Shown piece after piece: positions 31,961-32,534 of a stretch of 32,534 bases of DNA. Numbering within the stretch: position 1 is the stretch's first letter; every line of letters begins with the position of its first letter. The stretch spans positions 1-32,534 of the forward strand of contig JADLEF010000157.1 of assembly GCA_020846295.1 (NCBI GenBank), given 5' to 3'. Under the pieces are notes generated by a model. It was not told where the DNA came from. It ran no database searches and saw only the letters and a list, made by a program, of their open reading frames with translations. This stretch comes from Acidimicrobiales bacterium. Lineage in GTDB: Bacteria; Actinomycetota; Acidimicrobiia; Acidimicrobiales; CAIXPF01. The translations under genes were made by a program, and so were the position numbers.

Positions 31961-31991
31961 TACCCCCCGGTCATGCCCGTACCAATCGGTA
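31961..31991. repeat. Two adjacent palindrome copies at the NDH-2-like promoter
   Basis: TACCCCCCGGTC (31961-31972, one mismatch) and TACCAATCGGTA (31980-31991, exact, with CCG before and TGG after), 19 bases apart. Their position upstream of the TAGGAT box could also make them operators. Confidence 0.55.
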
Positions 31992-32172
31992 TGGCGACCC
32001 CGTGCAGACGGCCCGCTTCCGCCCGCGCCCAGGCGCCAGCTGCGGACGTCGCGACGAGTCGGCAGCGATTCGGCAGGGGGCCAGCGGGGTCGGCGGCGAC
32101 ATCGGCGCGACGTGCACGCCTTCGACGCGGTACCGCCGGACATGCGGGCGGCTGACCTGCATCGTTGTTTCA

Positions 32173-32201
32173 CGCAATGCACTGCTGTCGTGCACATTGC
32201 G
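32173..32201. other. Imperfect inverted repeat in a less GC-rich patch
   Basis: CGCAATGCAC (32173-32182) can pair with GTGCACATTGCG (32190-32201), leaving a two-base bulge and a seven-base loop. Flanks such as ATCGTTGTTTCA are unusually AT-rich for this window. Could be an operator, the promoter of an unseen transcript, or a small RNA stem. Confidence 0.35.
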
Positions 32202-32315
32202 CGCATGTTCGGCCGGGGGACCCAGCGTCCTCGTGCCGCTTCGCGGGATCGACCTCGGGCACGAGGGTGCTCCCGACCGCGCTGTTCGTTTCCCGATCGG
32301 CCTCCGGGCGTGAGA

Positions 32316-32327
32316 TACCCACCGGTA
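32316..32327. repeat. Copy of the iterated palindrome TACCnnnnGGTA (intergenic)
   Basis: TACCCACCGGTA, preceded by A and followed by CGG; the same 12-mer as at 7580-7591. Confidence 0.6.
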
Positions 32328-32368
32328 CGGCAATGGGCGATCGGGCGCCGGCGGGGCACCATCGACGC

Positions 32369-32390
32369 CACGAGCCTCGCCAGGCTCGTG
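32369..32390 (-). terminator. Perfect hairpin downstream of the right-edge gene
   Basis: CACGAGCCT and AGGCTCGTG pair over nine bases around the tetraloop CGCC. It starts 13 bases after the stop codon of the minus-strand gene. No T tract follows, as is common in high-GC actinobacteria. Confidence 0.6.
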
Positions 32391-32403
32391 TCCGACGCGC
32401 TCG

Positions 32404-32534
32404 CTACCGGTGGGCGGTCGCCGCCGCTTCGAAGATCAGCGCCATGGCCAGATCGTCGGTGGTGCCGGTCAGCGTTGGCGAGGCGGCGGCCCGCAGGGCG
32501 CCGGGCTGTTCCGCTTCCCAGTCCGCCAGGGCGT
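32404..32534 (-). CDS. C-terminus of an unidentified protein (5' part outside window)
   Basis: Open on the minus strand from the right edge to TAG at 32406-32404; the last 42 residues begin ALADWEAEQPGAL and end MALIFEAAATAHR. Composition (acidic, Ala-rich helices) and third-position G/C bias agree with coding, and a hairpin terminator follows the stop. Too short to assign a family. Confidence 0.55.
   Translation of the reverse strand, partial: ALADWEAEQPGALRAAASPTLTGTTDDLAMALIFEAAATAHR

Larger units (their letters stand above)
31906..32403. other. Non-coding region of about 500 bases
   Basis: No convincing gene: the one long frame (31971-32333, minus) reads as an Arg/Pro-rich shadow with no start signal. 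The region holds the promoter of the NDH-2-like gene, three palindrome copies (31961, 31980, 32316), an imperfect hairpin (32173-32201) in a less GC-rich patch, and a terminator-like hairpin (32369-32390) for the gene at the right edge. Confidence 0.6.

Noticed and set aside
32214-32230. DosR-like site GGGGACCCAGCGTCC in the right-hand gap
   Set aside because: The arms are five bases apart instead of four and no gene start lies suitably downstream.
31971-32333. 120-aa minus-strand frame in the non-coding region
   Set aside because: No ribosome site, no domain, Arg/Pro/Ser-rich composition and three palindrome copies within it or at its ends.

Overview
This is a gene-dense, very GC-rich window (roughly 70-75% G+C by eye) from an actinobacterium. 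Family III (CaiB/BaiF) acyl-CoA transferases, a mycobacterial DosR-like response regulator, secreted beta-rich proteins, very short gene spacings and TAnnnT boxes placed just upstream of start codons all fit Actinomycetota. A member of the Acidimicrobiia is my best guess, but no marker gene in the window proves it. I see no tRNA, rRNA, CRISPR array, insertion sequence or prophage.

Layout. 1-703: end of a secreted DUF4397-like protein (+). 717-8124: a long minus-strand block made of a CoA-transferase pair, an Ogt-type DNA repair methyltransferase, then a tightly coupled trio (PQQ-type sugar dehydrogenase-like lipoprotein, TesB-type acyl-CoA thioesterase, orphan molybdenum hydroxylase large subunit). 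8205-9384: a PaaI-like thioesterase and a small basic protein of unknown function. 9534-13302: a signalling locus with an unknown 140-aa protein overlapping a PAS-PAS histidine kinase, a 217-aa response regulator with the key residues of DosR/DevR, a lone cNMP-binding domain and a universal stress protein. 13303-13520: two short tandem-repeat arrays. 13521-19428: SurE (-), then a second CoA-transferase block (+) that includes an 849-aa double-domain fusion. 19409-24098: GGDEF-EAL protein (-), small membrane protein (+), dihydropteroate synthase (-). 24191-28710: secreted subtilase (-), secreted beta-rich protein (+), MFS exporter (+), ASCH-like/winged-helix protein (+). 28749-31905: SGNH hydrolase lipoprotein, endonuclease/exonuclease/phosphatase-family protein and an NDH-2-like flavoprotein (-). 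31906-32403 is non-coding, and the C-terminus of a minus-strand gene runs off the right edge.

Working together. Three CoA-transferase sets, two thioesterases and a molybdenum hydroxylase point to metabolism of carboxylic acids as CoA thioesters. In each CoA-transferase set one half keeps the catalytic-loop aspartate and the other lacks it, as expected for heteromeric enzymes; one set is fused into a single chain. The signalling locus looks like a DosR-type hypoxia/redox system with its own candidate operators.

The most unusual signal is not a gene. A 16-18 bp palindrome, RTACCnnnnGGTAYGG, recurs across the whole window in both coding and non-coding DNA, far more often than base composition predicts.
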